NCBI GenBank assembly: GCA_001769505.1
Contig: MEOF01000001.1
Coordinates: forward strand, 1 to 46,015
Length of the DNA: 46,015 nucleotides
Origin: Bacteroidetes bacterium GWF2_33_38
GTDB lineage: Bacteria; Bacteroidota; Bacteroidia; Bacteroidales; GWF2-33-38
Direction: 5' to 3'
The position numbers and the translations under genes were made by a program. The notes under the pieces are model-generated. The model was not told the origin of the DNA and ran no database searches. It saw only the letters and a program-made list of their open reading frames with translations. This document shows positions 16,901-25,496 of this stretch, one piece after another. Position 1 is the first letter of the stretch. Every line of letters begins with the position of its first letter.

Positions 16901-17428
16901 AAAAAACTATGGCGATTATTTTTCGATAACAATGGAACGTTCCAAGTTTCTGACGAACCTGCAACCAAAGACGAATTAAAAATTCTTCACAAAACAATCA
17001 AAAAAATTAAAGAGGATATTGAGAATTTCTCATTCAACACATCGGTAAGTGCATTTATGATTTGTGTGAACGAACTTTCTGATTTAAAATGCAATAAGCG
17101 TGAAATTTTGAGTGATTTAATCGTTTTAGTTTCCTCGTTTGCACCACATATTTCGGAAGAATTGTGGAACAAATTAGGAAATAAAGAAAGCATTTCGTTT
17201 GCGAAATTCCCTGAATTTAAAGCCGAATATTTGGTTGAAAATTCATTTTTATATCCAATTTCGTTTAACGGAAAAATGCGTTTTTCAATGGATTTTCCAA
17301 TAGATGCAACGATAAAAGAAATTGAAACTGTAGTTTTAAACGACGAACGTTCGCAAAAATGGTTAGAAGGAAAAGCTCCGAAAAAAGTAATTATTGTTCC
17401 GAAAAAAATTATAAATATTGTTTTTTAA
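14000..17428 (+). CDS. leuS: Leucyl-tRNA synthetase with in-frame DUF559 insertion
   Basis: A class I aminoacyl-tRNA synthetase charging tRNA-Leu. HIGH is HVGH (48-51) and KMSKS is at 904-908; editing-domain landmarks TTRPDT (440-445) and AVPAHDSRD (532-540) are intact. At 1142 aa it is roughly 200 residues longer than usual for Bacteroidota (from memory). The excess has two parts. Residues about 292-434 form a DUF559 domain between GAEIHFD and [10 protein letters not shown], at the start of the CP1 editing domain. A second expansion lies before KMSKS (about 768-902), where I recall only about 75 residues in relatives. Both keep the frame. As leuS is essential, the extended protein is presumably active, unless a second leuS exists elsewhere. 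The gene is monocistronic, with a terminator at 17506. Confidence 0.95.
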   Translation: MEYNFTEIEKNWQKFWSENKTFKAEVDKNKPKFYVLDMFPYPSGAGLHVGHPLGYIASDIYSRFKRLNGFNVLHPMGYDAFGLPAEQYAIQTGQHPAITTDVNIKRYRQQLDKIGFSYDWDREFRTCDADYYKWTQWAFTQMFNHYYDNKTNKAESIESLISEFEKNGNSNVNAVCSEPEIFSASEWKQKSENEKQEILLNYRIAYLADTMVNWCSALGTVLANDEVKDGLSVRGGHPVEQKKMRQWSLRISAYAERLLNGLDTVDWTDSLKEMQRNWIGKSQGAEIHFDLSPTLSKGKGARPEYMTTDAHTWLGVKEHVVENRKNSTEAEAFLWKNLKGKKLGYKIRRQHAIDKFIADFVCLEKKTIIEIDGIYHDFQKEQDEHRTQILTELGFSVIRFKNEEVFANPEKVLAEIKSYLDAKVLPFGEDLGGVGFTIFTTRPDTIFGCTFMVLAPESELVDKVTTTEYKSAIQEYILETKKRTERERMADVKKVSGQFTGAYAINPFTKTEIPIYISDYVLAGYGTGAIMAVPAHDSRDFKFAKHFNLPIIQVVAKAGETETDPQTWEDSYDSKDGVMINSGVITGMTVKDAVNHIIDIIENEDLGTRKVNYRLRDAIFSRQRYWGEPFPVYFKDGLPQVLDLKNLPLELPEVDKFLPTEDGQPPLGRAKKWSTEEGFPFELSTMPGFAGSSAYYLRYMDPKNDKELVSKDANNYWQDVDLYIGGTEHATGHLIYSRFWNKFLFDLGLVCKEEPFKKLINQGMIQGLSEFICTISGHKMGTQNITTLFDFYWLNGIKNIVDCNGNNINAEVFYSAEIAEEAFNNIAEVTEKCKLLKFNIPIYYTSNHKLVEFSKFKLWRDLDSPSTSIFVCKNGYWIVKGNSVEWIGDQNIKGDFHTIPVVEKMSKSKYNVVSPDNNYDSEGNLIQEGVIEKYGADTLRLYEMFLGPLEQSKPWDTQGIDGVHRFLKKLWRLFFDNNGTFQVSDEPATKDELKILHKTIKKIKEDIENFSFNTSVSAFMICVNELSDLKCNKREILSDLIVLVSSFAPHISEELWNKLGNKESISFAKFPEFKAEYLVENSFLYPISFNGKMRFSMDFPIDATIKEIETVVLNDERSQKWLEGKAPKKVIIVPKKIINIVF
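14874..15299 (+). mobile_element. DUF559 element inside leuS, bounded by GC-rich hairpins
   Basis: The outer ends CCCCAACC (14874) and GGTGGGG (15299) are inverted relative to each other. Perfect hairpins lie inside: CCCTTTCC/GGAAAGGG (14880-14898) and CCTCCCC/GGGGAGG (15271-15287), both far more G+C-rich than the surroundings. Between them is a DUF559 domain with its Vsr/PD-(D/E)XK-like signature: E329 and E331 in [21 protein letters not shown] (D359), IIEIDG (E370, D372) and H376. An internal ATG at 14915 could start a free protein, but no stop codon closes it before leuS resumes. Between the CCCC and GGGG ends there are 426 bp, 142 whole codons. Exact borders cannot be fixed without an uninterrupted relative. 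Confidence 0.8.
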
Positions 17429-17505
17429 CAGCAAGTATTTTTCAGTTGATTAACCGTTTAAAAATCGCAAAATTCGAAATTTATTTCTTGATAGATTAAA
17501 AAAAA

Positions 17506-17537
17506 ATGAGCGAAGGTTTATAAAAACTTTCGCTCAT
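17506..17537. terminator. Bidirectional terminator between leuS and the ABC transporter
   Basis: ATGAGCGAAgGTTT and AAACtTTCGCTCAT form a long stem, preceded by a run of A and followed by a run of T. It works on either strand and sits in the 118-bp gap between the converging leuS and ABC transporter genes. Confidence 0.85.
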
Positions 17538-17546
17538 TTTTCTTAC

Positions 17547-20500
17547 TTATTTTTTCTTTTTCGAAAATCGCTCTCCAAGTCTTTCAAACAGATCCATTGC
17601 ACCTTTTAGTGCTTTAAAGTGGAGTGTAATGTACATCAATACCGACATTAACCAAATTACAATAATATTAACCCAAAATGTAGAATAAAATTTACCCAAA
17701 AACATTTTTCGTGGAGCATAAAAATGTGATTTAACAAATTTTTGAGTTGGGTCATGGAAAATGGGGTCAACTTTTTGATACAAATGATTGTTATATTCAA
17801 TTATTCGATCTAAGGAATTAGAATTGGTTACAAATTCGGCTAAATTTTCATTATAGTGATTCTTCTTTAACAGAATAAATTCATCTTTAGCGTCTTGTGT
17901 TTTTTGAAAATTAGCAATGAGATTATCTTTTTCAGAGTTTGCCTTATTATATTTCTTAATAAAATATTTATTTAAAGAACTTAAATATTCTTCAACGGCT
18001 ATTATAATTTCAGGAGTAATCTTTTCTGGATAAAGTTTGTCAAGATATTGAAATTTAACTTTGTCATTTGAGGCAACTTCTTTTGAAATTTCATTTCGCA
18101 ACAACTCTAAATAAGCTTGAACATTCTCTCGTTTTTCTGGTTTGTTGAGTTCTCTTTTAGTTGAAGTTATTTTATTTCGCAGAATTGGTAGCCAATAATC
18201 TTTTTTATAATTTGCTTCGCTTCGAACTTTATCATAAACATAGAACTGTTTTTCGTAATCATTTTCCATAAATTGGTACACCGCAAGGGCTTCGTATGCC
18301 CAACGAGCAGTTATAATTTCACCATACCAAGGGATACTGCTTGGAGATGAAATGTCAGGGTTTAATTTATCATATTTTACAATAATTCCACTTAAAATCA
18401 TTTGTGGAATTACAAGGAATGGGATTAAAATATAAATGGTTACTGCTGTTTTAAAACTGTCGGAAATATTCAACCCCATCATGTTAGCGAAACTAAACGA
18501 GCTAAAAAGAACTAACCAATACTCAAAATACATTCCTGGAATATCCATAATAAAATTTCCAATCATCACGAATGTAAATGCCTGAAAAGCAGAAAGAACT
18601 AGTAATATGGTTACTTTTGATACTAAATAACTGGTCCGGCTTAAGTTTAAGAAAGATTCCCGTTTGAGAATTTTACGATCTTTAATAATCTCTTCAGCAC
18701 TTACTGTTAGTCCTACGAAAATAGCTACAATTACCGACATAAAAATGTAAACTGCCAAGTTGCTGTTTTCACTTAAAGTATAGCCATATTCGTTTGCAAC
18801 ATCAACATTATAATACCGAATAATAAATGACAGCATAAATGCTAATAAAGGAGCTTCGAATAAATTAATTACCAAGTATTGAGTATTGGATATTTTCGAA
18901 AGAACATCACGAATAATAAAAACTTTAAGCTGTTTGAATTTATTGGGGATTTTGAAATTGATAGCCGGAATTTCTTTTGGGACTTCAATCTCTTTGTACA
19001 TTTCTGTTTTTGAAAATTCCGAATAAAATCCAGCCCATTCTTTTGGCGATATTTTGCGAGTATGCGTAACATTACCATATTCGTCAAGTACAGGAGACTC
19101 AACTATATTGAATACTTGCTCTGGATTTACGTTACCACAAACCCGACATTCGCTGTCGTTCCAATCAGCAACATGCGTTCTTGATTTGAAATAAATAATA
19201 GAATCAATAGGATTCCCACAATAAATTAAAAATCCTCCAGTATCAAGAATAATAAGCTTGTCAAACATTTTAAAGATATCTGACGAGGGTTGATGAATTA
19301 CAACAAAAACTAATTTTCCTTTTAAGGCGAGTTCTTTCAAAAGGTCCATAATGTTTTCCGAATCTCTTGATGATAATCCAGATGTTGGCTCGTCAAGGAA
19401 TAGTATTGCTGGCTCGCGTATTAATTCGAGTGCAATATTTAATCGTTTTCTTTGTCCTCCGCTAATTTTTTTGTTCAACGGACTCCCAACAACCATATCT
19501 CTAATCTCGTACAATCCTAAATTGTCAAGAACTTTCAATACTGTTTTTACAAGTTTAGCTTCTGTATAATTATCGAAACAAAGCTTTGCATTATAGTACA
19601 AATTCTGAAAAACGGTAAGTTCTTCAATCAATAAATCGTCTTGAGAAACATAGCCAATAAGTCCCTCTATTTTATCTTTATCGTCGTGAATATTTACGCC
19701 ATTAATTTTTACATATCCCGATGATGGCTTATAAGTACCGTTTAGAACATTTAATAATGTCGATTTTCCGGCACCACTAGCTCCCATTATCCCAACTAAT
19801 TCGCCAGACTCTTCGGTAAAATTAATATTATGAAGTCCGTATTTTCCTCCTTTAAATTTATAATCAAGATATTTGACATCAAATACGGTTCTTATGAAAT
19901 CTTTATCAATGTTAAATGTCGAAATTATATCACTATAATATATCGGCTTTATTTTGGGATTTCGTATAGAAGAACCTGTAGTTAAAACGAAAATTTTATC
20001 TTGACGAACAAGCTGTCCGTTAATGTACAATTCATTTGCTCCGAGGTATCTAAATAAATAAATTTCGCCAACCGAAAGTTGTAGAATTCTTATTTGACCC
20101 TGGAGACCAATTGCTTGTAGGTGTTTGACTTTATCGTGTTCGTATTCTTCTTCTTTGTCGATTAATAATAGTTTTGTGGAATTTGGAATTTCATTAAAAC
20201 TATATATTACAAATGCTTTAATTCTAACATATTCTTCATTTTCGATATGAAATGAATCGGCGACTGTTTCAACAAATTCGTATTCTTGTTCGGAAATTTC
20301 TTCAAAATCAGCTTTAATAAACTCCAAAAGTCTAACCAAAACAACAATCTTTTGTTTTTGAGTAAGTTCTTCGTTAATCGCAGCACAAATCTTCAATACT
20401 TTAACCGAACTTAAAGCAATACTCTTTCTTTTTTTTGTGGTGTCGCCTTGTTTACTTTGGTGAATTGCATAGTATTCGTCGTAAACTTTGAGATACTCTA

Positions 20501-20630
20501 AAACTAATTCTTGATTAAGTTGTTGACGCAAATATGATTCTACAATAGCTCGTCTATCCTCGGGGTTACTGTCAGGACGTGCAATAATTGCAAACAACTG
20601 CATTAAGGCTTTTAATATCCGTTCACTCAT
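17547..20630 (-). CDS. ABCG-type transporter, fused ATPase and permease
   Basis: A 1027-aa membrane protein. The N-terminal helical region (about 1-130) resembles a TerB-like module. A beta-rich, FHA-like stretch follows (about 180-240). The ABC ATPase has Walker A GASGAGKS near 281-288, signature ISGGQRKRLN and Walker B ILFLDEPTSGLSS. After it comes a Cys pair (ECRVCGN) and then an ABC-2 type permease with about six helices. The last two helices are separated by a roughly 200-residue charged, helical loop. The order ATPase-then-permease is that of the ABCG/White group. The substrate is unknown. It stands alone after a terminator and is convergent with leuS. Confidence 0.85.
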   Translation of the reverse strand: MSERILKALMQLFAIIARPDSNPEDRRAIVESYLRQQLNQELVLEYLKVYDEYYAIHQSKQGDTTKKRKSIALSSVKVLKICAAINEELTQKQKIVVLVRLLEFIKADFEEISEQEYEFVETVADSFHIENEEYVRIKAFVIYSFNEIPNSTKLLLIDKEEEYEHDKVKHLQAIGLQGQIRILQLSVGEIYLFRYLGANELYINGQLVRQDKIFVLTTGSSIRNPKIKPIYYSDIISTFNIDKDFIRTVFDVKYLDYKFKGGKYGLHNINFTEESGELVGIMGASGAGKSTLLNVLNGTYKPSSGYVKINGVNIHDDKDKIEGLIGYVSQDDLLIEELTVFQNLYYNAKLCFDNYTEAKLVKTVLKVLDNLGLYEIRDMVVGSPLNKKISGGQRKRLNIALELIREPAILFLDEPTSGLSSRDSENIMDLLKELALKGKLVFVVIHQPSSDIFKMFDKLIILDTGGFLIYCGNPIDSIIYFKSRTHVADWNDSECRVCGNVNPEQVFNIVESPVLDEYGNVTHTRKISPKEWAGFYSEFSKTEMYKEIEVPKEIPAINFKIPNKFKQLKVFIIRDVLSKISNTQYLVINLFEAPLLAFMLSFIIRYYNVDVANEYGYTLSENSNLAVYIFMSVIVAIFVGLTVSAEEIIKDRKILKRESFLNLSRTSYLVSKVTILLVLSAFQAFTFVMIGNFIMDIPGMYFEYWLVLFSSFSFANMMGLNISDSFKTAVTIYILIPFLVIPQMILSGIIVKYDKLNPDISSPSSIPWYGEIITARWAYEALAVYQFMENDYEKQFYVYDKVRSEANYKKDYWLPILRNKITSTKRELNKPEKRENVQAYLELLRNEISKEVASNDKVKFQYLDKLYPEKITPEIIIAVEEYLSSLNKYFIKKYNKANSEKDNLIANFQKTQDAKDEFILLKKNHYNENLAEFVTNSNSLDRIIEYNNHLYQKVDPIFHDPTQKFVKSHFYAPRKMFLGKFYSTFWVNIIVIWLMSVLMYITLHFKALKGAMDLFERLGERFSKKKK

Positions 20631-20661
20631 TTCTAATCAATCTATCTATTAAACAAAAAAA

Positions 20662-20682
20662 GGCATCATTTTAAATAATGCC
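20662..20682 (-). terminator. Terminator after the small secreted protein gene
   Basis: GGCAT and ATGCC enclose a second short stem (ATTT/AAAT). On the minus strand the hairpin is followed by seven T residues (complement of 20655-20661). It lies 43 bases past the stop at 20725. Confidence 0.75.
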
Positions 20683-20724
20683 CAAATATTATATTTTGAT
20701 ACAAGGTATTCAAAAACAATCGAT

Positions 20725-21150
20725 TTATTGCTTAAACCCTATAAGCATCAGAACAAATCCAGAACTCAAACTTTTTGAGTCCAACTCAGCTTCAATAATA
20801 CAATCTATTGTGGAATTAAATTTAAAATCCCAGTAGGGAGCATTTTGATAATCCTTGTTGGTAAACAATAGGTTTCGTTCAATATCGTAAACCGAAAAAG
20901 CTAAGTTTCCAACTGACATTCCGCTGCAACCTACAACTCGGTACAAGCTTCCTCCGTAAAATGTTGCGTGAAATTCGGCAATCTCATCTCCATTTAACAA
21001 GGCTTTGTATTGTTGACCATCAGAGATAAAAGGAGCTTTTAAATACTGAGTACATAAACGAATCAACGTGTCAGATTGTGCTTTTGTTTCGGTTAAGTTT
21101 ACCGCCAATCCCAGTAATATTATCAGGCTAAATTTTATTATTTTTTTCAT
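20725..21150 (-). CDS. Secreted protein of unknown function
   Basis: A 141-aa protein with a signal peptide (KKIIKFSLIILLGLAVNLTETKAQ). The mature domain has three Cys residues and aromatic beta strands (EIAEFHATFYGGSLYRVVGCSG, SVYDIERNLLFTN) and ends with a hydrophobic strand SGFVLMLIGFKQ. The pattern resembles small periplasmic beta-sandwich proteins that modulate lipid- or polymer-binding, but I cannot name a family. It lies 14 bp after a lipoprotein gene and is followed by a terminator, so it ends that operon. Confidence 0.7.
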   Translation of the reverse strand: MKKIIKFSLIILLGLAVNLTETKAQSDTLIRLCTQYLKAPFISDGQQYKALLNGDEIAEFHATFYGGSLYRVVGCSGMSVGNLAFSVYDIERNLLFTNKDYQNAPYWDFKFNSTIDCIIEAELDSKSLSSGFVLMLIGFKQ

Positions 21151-21164
21151 TTGGACAAAATTAT

Positions 21165-22070
21165 TTATTCAATAATATTTTTTCTTATTGAATTCACTTT
21201 ATCAGCTATAACTTTCAATTGTTCATCAGATATTATAATATTTGATTCACTGTTAACAATCGTTAATTTTTGATCGGGCTTTGTTGTTGGTTCTACATAC
21301 TTGTAAACATAATCAACGCCATCAAATTCATAAGCTAAATCAATCAATCCATCTAATAACTCAGTAAACTGATCAGACTGATTGTAATAGGGAGATAAAA
21401 TTTTAATTAAATTATCAAGAGGGTGTTTTTGTTCGCCCAATCGATTAATAACACTACTGTTAGCTTCTTCGCTTTGTGCAATGTTTGTTAATATATGTAA
21501 ACTCTCAATCCAACCTCCAGCAAGAATAAGAACTCCAACATCATTTCTGCTGTTATCTTTTAAGTAAGAGTCTGCTTTTCGGTATGTATTTGACATGATA
21601 AATAGTAAGGAGTCTTTGTTTCCCATATTTGCTTCAATTCTATTGATGGTTGGCTTGTCGAAGGCTCCAGAAATTCCCAATTCTTGCGACATCATTTTTA
21701 AAACAGAGAAATAATTGATAGCATCGGGTGTTTGCTCATATATATTAAGGTATCCCAAATCGGCGCCGTAAATACCAAAATTTAATGCTTTTTGAAAATT
21801 ATCGGTATATTTTCCTGAATTTGTCGATGGATTTAATAAATCTTTATTGTAGTCGATATTCAATTCTCTTATCATTAACGCAATTTGATAAGGTGAAGGA
21901 ACACTAAACAATGTATTATTAAACTTAAAAACTGTAGTTGAAGCTGTGTCAACTTCCACTTCTAAAACATCTTCAACATCTTTTTGATTGTTGTTATCAT
22001 TCCCACATCCCCATAAAATAAAGGTTGATGCAAGTAAAAGAAAACTTATCCGTATGATATTCTTTTTCAT
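21165..22070 (-). CDS. Lipoprotein of unknown function
   Basis: A 301-aa protein with a type II signal peptide ending FILWGCGN, so Cys22 should be lipidated; the following NDNNNQKD is an acidic/polar linker. The body is mostly helical (KALNFGIYGADLGYLNIYEQ, SYLKDNSRNDVGVLILAGGW) and ends with IISDEQLKVIADKVNSIRKNIIE. No enzymatic motif is evident. It is 14 bp from the secreted protein downstream and 146 bp from the SiaB-like kinase upstream. Confidence 0.75.
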   Translation of the reverse strand: MKKNIIRISFLLLASTFILWGCGNDNNNQKDVEDVLEVEVDTASTTVFKFNNTLFSVPSPYQIALMIRELNIDYNKDLLNPSTNSGKYTDNFQKALNFGIYGADLGYLNIYEQTPDAINYFSVLKMMSQELGISGAFDKPTINRIEANMGNKDSLLFIMSNTYRKADSYLKDNSRNDVGVLILAGGWIESLHILTNIAQSEEANSSVINRLGEQKHPLDNLIKILSPYYNQSDQFTELLDGLIDLAYEFDGVDYVYKYVEPTTKPDQKLTIVNSESNIIISDEQLKVIADKVNSIRKNIIE

Positions 22071-22216
22071 TTTTGAGCAGAATATATTTATCTTATTTAA
22101 TTAATAACGCAAGTAAAAAAAAAAATATGAGAACACAAAGTTTATTTTCTTTAATCATATAAAAATGAGTGATTTTCTTGCATTTTTACAAATTAATAAA
22201 AAGAAAAATTAAAAGT

Positions 22217-22783
22217 CTAGTCTATTTTTTTCGCATTAATTTCTACTTCTAGAATAAAGAAAAAATAATTTGCATCGATTTGTAGAAATTGATAGCTCAG
22301 CTTTTCGCCAGTTTTTCTGGCAATATCAATTAAGCCAAGTCCTGCTCCTCCTTTATTTGATATTTTCCCTTCGTTGATTTGCTTTTTATACATTTCTTTA
22401 AGCTCCTCCTTGCTTGCATTGTTAACTTCTTCGAGTGCTTTTTCAAGATTTGGCTTATGTACTTTAGATACCTTATTCGATGTAATTATGTAATATATAT
22501 CGTCTTTTTTTCCAATAATAAATAAGCCGTTTCCTGCTTCTGAATCGATTATTTCGTCGGAGTGTCTGTACAAATTTTGCAGAGTTTCGACCAATACGTG
22601 GAATACTTTTTTCTTTATCGATTTTTCTTCGCTTCGTTTTTCCATATCGCTTTCGGCCATCGAAGTAAACATCAATGTTATATCTTGACTAAATTCACCG
22701 AGGTAAACAATTGAAAATCCATTAGAAACCATCTCTTCATAAATGTTCGAAACAGATTTGATAAATTTAAAGGATAAATTCAT
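22217..22783 (-). CDS. SiaB-family protein kinase (DUF6272)
   Basis: A 188-aa cytosolic protein with a GHKL-type ATPase core: an N-box with E66 and N70 in ETLQNLYRHS, a glycine-rich GNGLFIIGKKDD strand (85-95), and the G-box NKGGAGLGLIDIA (143-155). This is the SiaB/DUF6272 family, anti-sigma-like serine kinases that phosphorylate a SiaC-type partner and are opposed by a PP2C phosphatase. No SiaC (DUF1987) gene is adjacent. A SpoIIE phosphatase is encoded 10.6 kb away at 33382, but a link between them is only a guess. Confidence 0.75.
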   Translation of the reverse strand: MNLSFKFIKSVSNIYEEMVSNGFSIVYLGEFSQDITLMFTSMAESDMEKRSEEKSIKKKVFHVLVETLQNLYRHSDEIIDSEAGNGLFIIGKKDDIYYIITSNKVSKVHKPNLEKALEEVNNASKEELKEMYKKQINEGKISNKGGAGLGLIDIARKTGEKLSYQFLQIDANYFFFILEVEINAKKID

Positions 22784-22883
22784 TTTTTATGTTTGTTTGA
22801 ATAAAAACTTGCACACTTTAATCCATAAAAATAAAAATTAATTAAAATAATCAATGCATAGTCAACATGTTTTTTTACGAGTG

Positions 22884-23786
22884 TCATTCTTTTGTTGGTG
22901 TTTGAACAATTTTTGAGTTCGGAGGGACATTGTCGGTTACCCAAAGATTCCCTCCAATGACGGAATTTTTTCCAATCGTGATGCGACCAAGAATTGTGGC
23001 TCCTGCATAAATAACAACATTATCTTCAACAATCGGGTGACGAGGAATTCCTTTTATTGGATTTCCATTTTCGTCGAGCGGAAAACTTTTTGCCCCCAAT
23101 GTTACACTTTGGTAAAGTTTTACATTGTTACCAATGATACAAGTTTCTCCAATTACAACTCCGGTACCGTGGTCTATTGTAAATGATTCGCCAATTTGAG
23201 CTCCAGGGTGAATGTCAATTCCAGTTTCGGAATGAGCCATTTCGGTTAAAATTCGAGGAATTAACGGAACACTTAAGTTAAGTAATTCGTTCGCAATTCT
23301 ATAATTGGTTAATGCCCGGATAGTTGGATAACAAAAAATAACTTCTCCATAATTTTTTGCAGCAGGGTCGCCGTTGAATGCAGCAACAACGTCTGTCGAT
23401 AGTTTTCTCCTGATTTCTGGAATTCGGTCAATGAATTTTTGTGTTAATTCAATTGCTAAGTTATCGCAATTTTGACAACTCATGTTATCGTCGTTTGAGC
23501 AAGCAAAGCACAGACCTCTCTCGATTTGTGATTTCAATAGTTGTGAAAGTTTGTCGATGTTGACACCGATATAGTATTTCATATTTTCGGGTCGTAGAGC
23601 AGAGTTTCCAAAATAACCAGGAAAAATAATTTCACGTAATAGTTCAATTATTTGTTTAGAATTTTCGGTTGATGGCATTCTCTCGCCATGTTTAGGTATG
23701 TGGTGAACAATTTTATATGAATCAACACGGCATAAGGCATCTATTGTGTTATCTATTTGCTTAGAAATAGTTACATTGTTTTTCAT
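22884..23786 (-). CDS. cysE: Serine O-acetyltransferase
   Basis: A 300-aa enzyme from the ATG at 23786; the longer frame would need a TTG at 23828. It transfers acetyl from acetyl-CoA to serine, the first step of cysteine synthesis. The C-terminal left-handed beta-helix has hexapeptide repeats with the catalytic segment IDHGTGVVIGETCIIG and the substrate loop LGAKSFP. The N-terminal helical domain includes ALTNYRIANELL. Like other Bacteroidota forms of the EpsC/plant-like class it has a Cys cluster (CFAC...SCQNC) that could bind metal. It follows cysK by 49 bp, so the two should form an operon. Confidence 0.93.
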   Translation of the reverse strand: MKNNVTISKQIDNTIDALCRVDSYKIVHHIPKHGERMPSTENSKQIIELLREIIFPGYFGNSALRPENMKYYIGVNIDKLSQLLKSQIERGLCFACSNDDNMSCQNCDNLAIELTQKFIDRIPEIRRKLSTDVVAAFNGDPAAKNYGEVIFCYPTIRALTNYRIANELLNLSVPLIPRILTEMAHSETGIDIHPGAQIGESFTIDHGTGVVIGETCIIGNNVKLYQSVTLGAKSFPLDENGNPIKGIPRHPIVEDNVVIYAGATILGRITIGKNSVIGGNLWVTDNVPPNSKIVQTPTKE

Positions 23787-23835
23787 TTTTGCGGTAAATT
23801 TTACGTTAACATAATCAATTTCAAACAATACAAAA

Positions 23836-24756
23836 CTAAGAAAATAATTCTGTACTCAGATATCTTTCGCCGGTATCGCAAACCATGGCAACAATTGTTT
23901 TTTTTGCATTTTCAGGCTTTTGAGCGAGCTCAACGGCTGCGTGAAAAATTGCTCCCGATGATATTCCACAAAGAATACCTTCGCGTTGAGCTAGATATTT
24001 TGCTTTTGCAAATGCGTCAGTATTTGAAACTTTTATAACGGCATCGTAAATAGTTGTATTTAAAATTGCAGGTATAAATCCAGCCCCAATGCCTTGTATT
24101 TTGTGTGGAGCGGGATTTCCTCCCGACAAAACGGAGGAATCTTCGGGCTCAACAGCATAACATTTAATATCTTTATTTTTTTGCTTTAATACCTCAGATA
24201 CTCCGGTAATTGTACCTCCAGTTCCAACTCCGGATACAAAAATATCGATATTTCCTTCTGTGTCGTGCCAAATTTCTTTTGCAGTGGTAAGTCTGTGGAT
24301 TTGAGGATTTGAAAGATTTTCGAATTGCATGGGGATATACGAATTTTTAAGTTGACTTTTAATTTCTTCTGCCTTTTCGATAGCTCCTTTCATCCCTTTT
24401 TTTGCATCTGTCAACACAACTTCTGCCCCATAAGCTTTTACTAAATTTCTTCGCTCGATACTCATGCTTTCGGGCATTGTCAGTATTAGCTTATATCCTT
24501 TTACGGCACAAACCATTGCCAAGCCAACTCCAGTATTTCCGCTTGTAGGTTCAATTATGGTTGTTGTGGGTGTAATTAATCCACGTTGTTCGGCATCAGA
24601 AATCATTGCATAAGCCAATCGGTCTTTTACGGAGCCTCCCGGATTAAACGACTCTAGCTTTAAAAGAATAGTCGCTTCGTTTTCGAATTTCATTTTTTGT
24701 ATTTGAACCATGGGTGTTTTTCCAATCAATTCTAATATGTTGTTTGCTATTTTCAT
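23836..24756 (-). CDS. cysK: Cysteine synthase A (O-acetylserine sulfhydrylase)
   Basis: A 306-aa PLP enzyme joining O-acetylserine and sulfide to give cysteine. The PLP lysine is K44 in SVKDRLAYAM, the substrate loop is TSGNTG (71-76), and the phosphate-binding loop is GVGTGGTITG. Length and motifs match CysK. It has a good promoter of its own and is followed by cysE, so the two enzymes that form the cysteine synthase complex are made together. Confidence 0.95.
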   Translation of the reverse strand: MKIANNILELIGKTPMVQIQKMKFENEATILLKLESFNPGGSVKDRLAYAMISDAEQRGLITPTTTIIEPTSGNTGVGLAMVCAVKGYKLILTMPESMSIERRNLVKAYGAEVVLTDAKKGMKGAIEKAEEIKSQLKNSYIPMQFENLSNPQIHRLTTAKEIWHDTEGNIDIFVSGVGTGGTITGVSEVLKQKNKDIKCYAVEPEDSSVLSGGNPAPHKIQGIGAGFIPAILNTTIYDAVIKVSNTDAFAKAKYLAQREGILCGISSGAIFHAAVELAQKPENAKKTIVAMVCDTGERYLSTELFS

Positions 24757-24778
24757 CTGTTTATACTCTCTTTTATTA

Positions 24779-24806
24779 CAAATGTAAATATTTTATTAAA
24801 CTTCAA
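24779..24806 (-). promoter_or_regulatory. cysK-cysE promoter
   Basis: On the minus strand TACATTTG (complement of 24779-24786) lies 17 bases after ATTG (TTG at 24804-24806), within the spacing range of Bacteroidota promoters. The -7 element ends about 22 bases before the cysK ATG. Confidence 0.55.
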
Positions 24807-24915
24807 TGCTTTAGGCTTGCTGTAATTTGGATTTAAATTAAGATTAAACATTCATCTCTTGGAATATCTGTTAAATAAAAGCATCTTTGTTTATAAATTT
24901 TTAATGAGGAGCTAA

Positions 24916-25476
24916 ATGAATAAAAATCGTTGCGAATGGGTAGGAGATAATCCGTTGTATGTGAAATATCACGATGAAGAATGGGGTGTGCCAATTCGCG
25001 ACGACGGAAAATTGTTTGAATTTTTAACGCTTGAAACATTTCAAGCGGGATTAAGTTGGATTATAATTTTGAGGAAACGTGAAAATTTTAGAAAAGCATT
25101 TGATAATTTCGACTATAAAAAAATTGCGAAATATAGTAACTCAAAGGTAGAGGAACTGCTCAATAACGAAGGAATTATTCGCAATAGATTAAAGATTTTC
25201 GGAACAATTTCAAATGCGATTGCGTTCATGAAAATTCAAGAAGAGTTCGGTTCTTTTAGCAATTATATTTGGGATTTTGTCGATAATAAACCGATTAAAA
25301 ATAAGTTTAATTCGATTAAAGAACTGCCCGCCAAAACTGAATTGTCAGACAAAATAAGTAAAGATCTTAAAAAACGAGGATTTAAGTTTGTAGGATCAAC
25401 TGTTGTTTATGCACACATGCAAGCAACTGGAATGGTAAACGACCATATCGTAAATTGCTTCAGGTATAATTTGTGA
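24916..25476 (+). CDS. tag: DNA-3-methyladenine glycosylase I
   Basis: A 186-aa base-excision repair enzyme removing 3-methyladenine from alkylated DNA. The zinc snap of Tag is intact: C6, H19, H177 and C181. The HhH-glycosylase body has TLETFQAGLSWIIILRKRENF and KKRGFKFVGSTVVYAHMQATG. A strong Shine-Dalgarno-like AGGAG lies 6 bases before the ATG, unusual for a phylum that rarely uses it. The gene is divergent from cysK; the next gene begins 20 bp downstream, so they may be co-transcribed. Confidence 0.95.
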   Translation: MNKNRCEWVGDNPLYVKYHDEEWGVPIRDDGKLFEFLTLETFQAGLSWIIILRKRENFRKAFDNFDYKKIAKYSNSKVEELLNNEGIIRNRLKIFGTISNAIAFMKIQEEFGSFSNYIWDFVDNKPIKNKFNSIKELPAKTELSDKISKDLKKRGFKFVGSTVVYAHMQATGMVNDHIVNCFRYNL

Positions 25477-25496
25477 AAATTTAAATTTTCATCAAA

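Noticed and set aside
14000-17428. leuS as a frameshifted or chimeric pseudogene
   Set aside because: The frame is continuous over 1142 codons, with HIGH, editing motifs and KMSKS all in place. Both insertions keep the frame.
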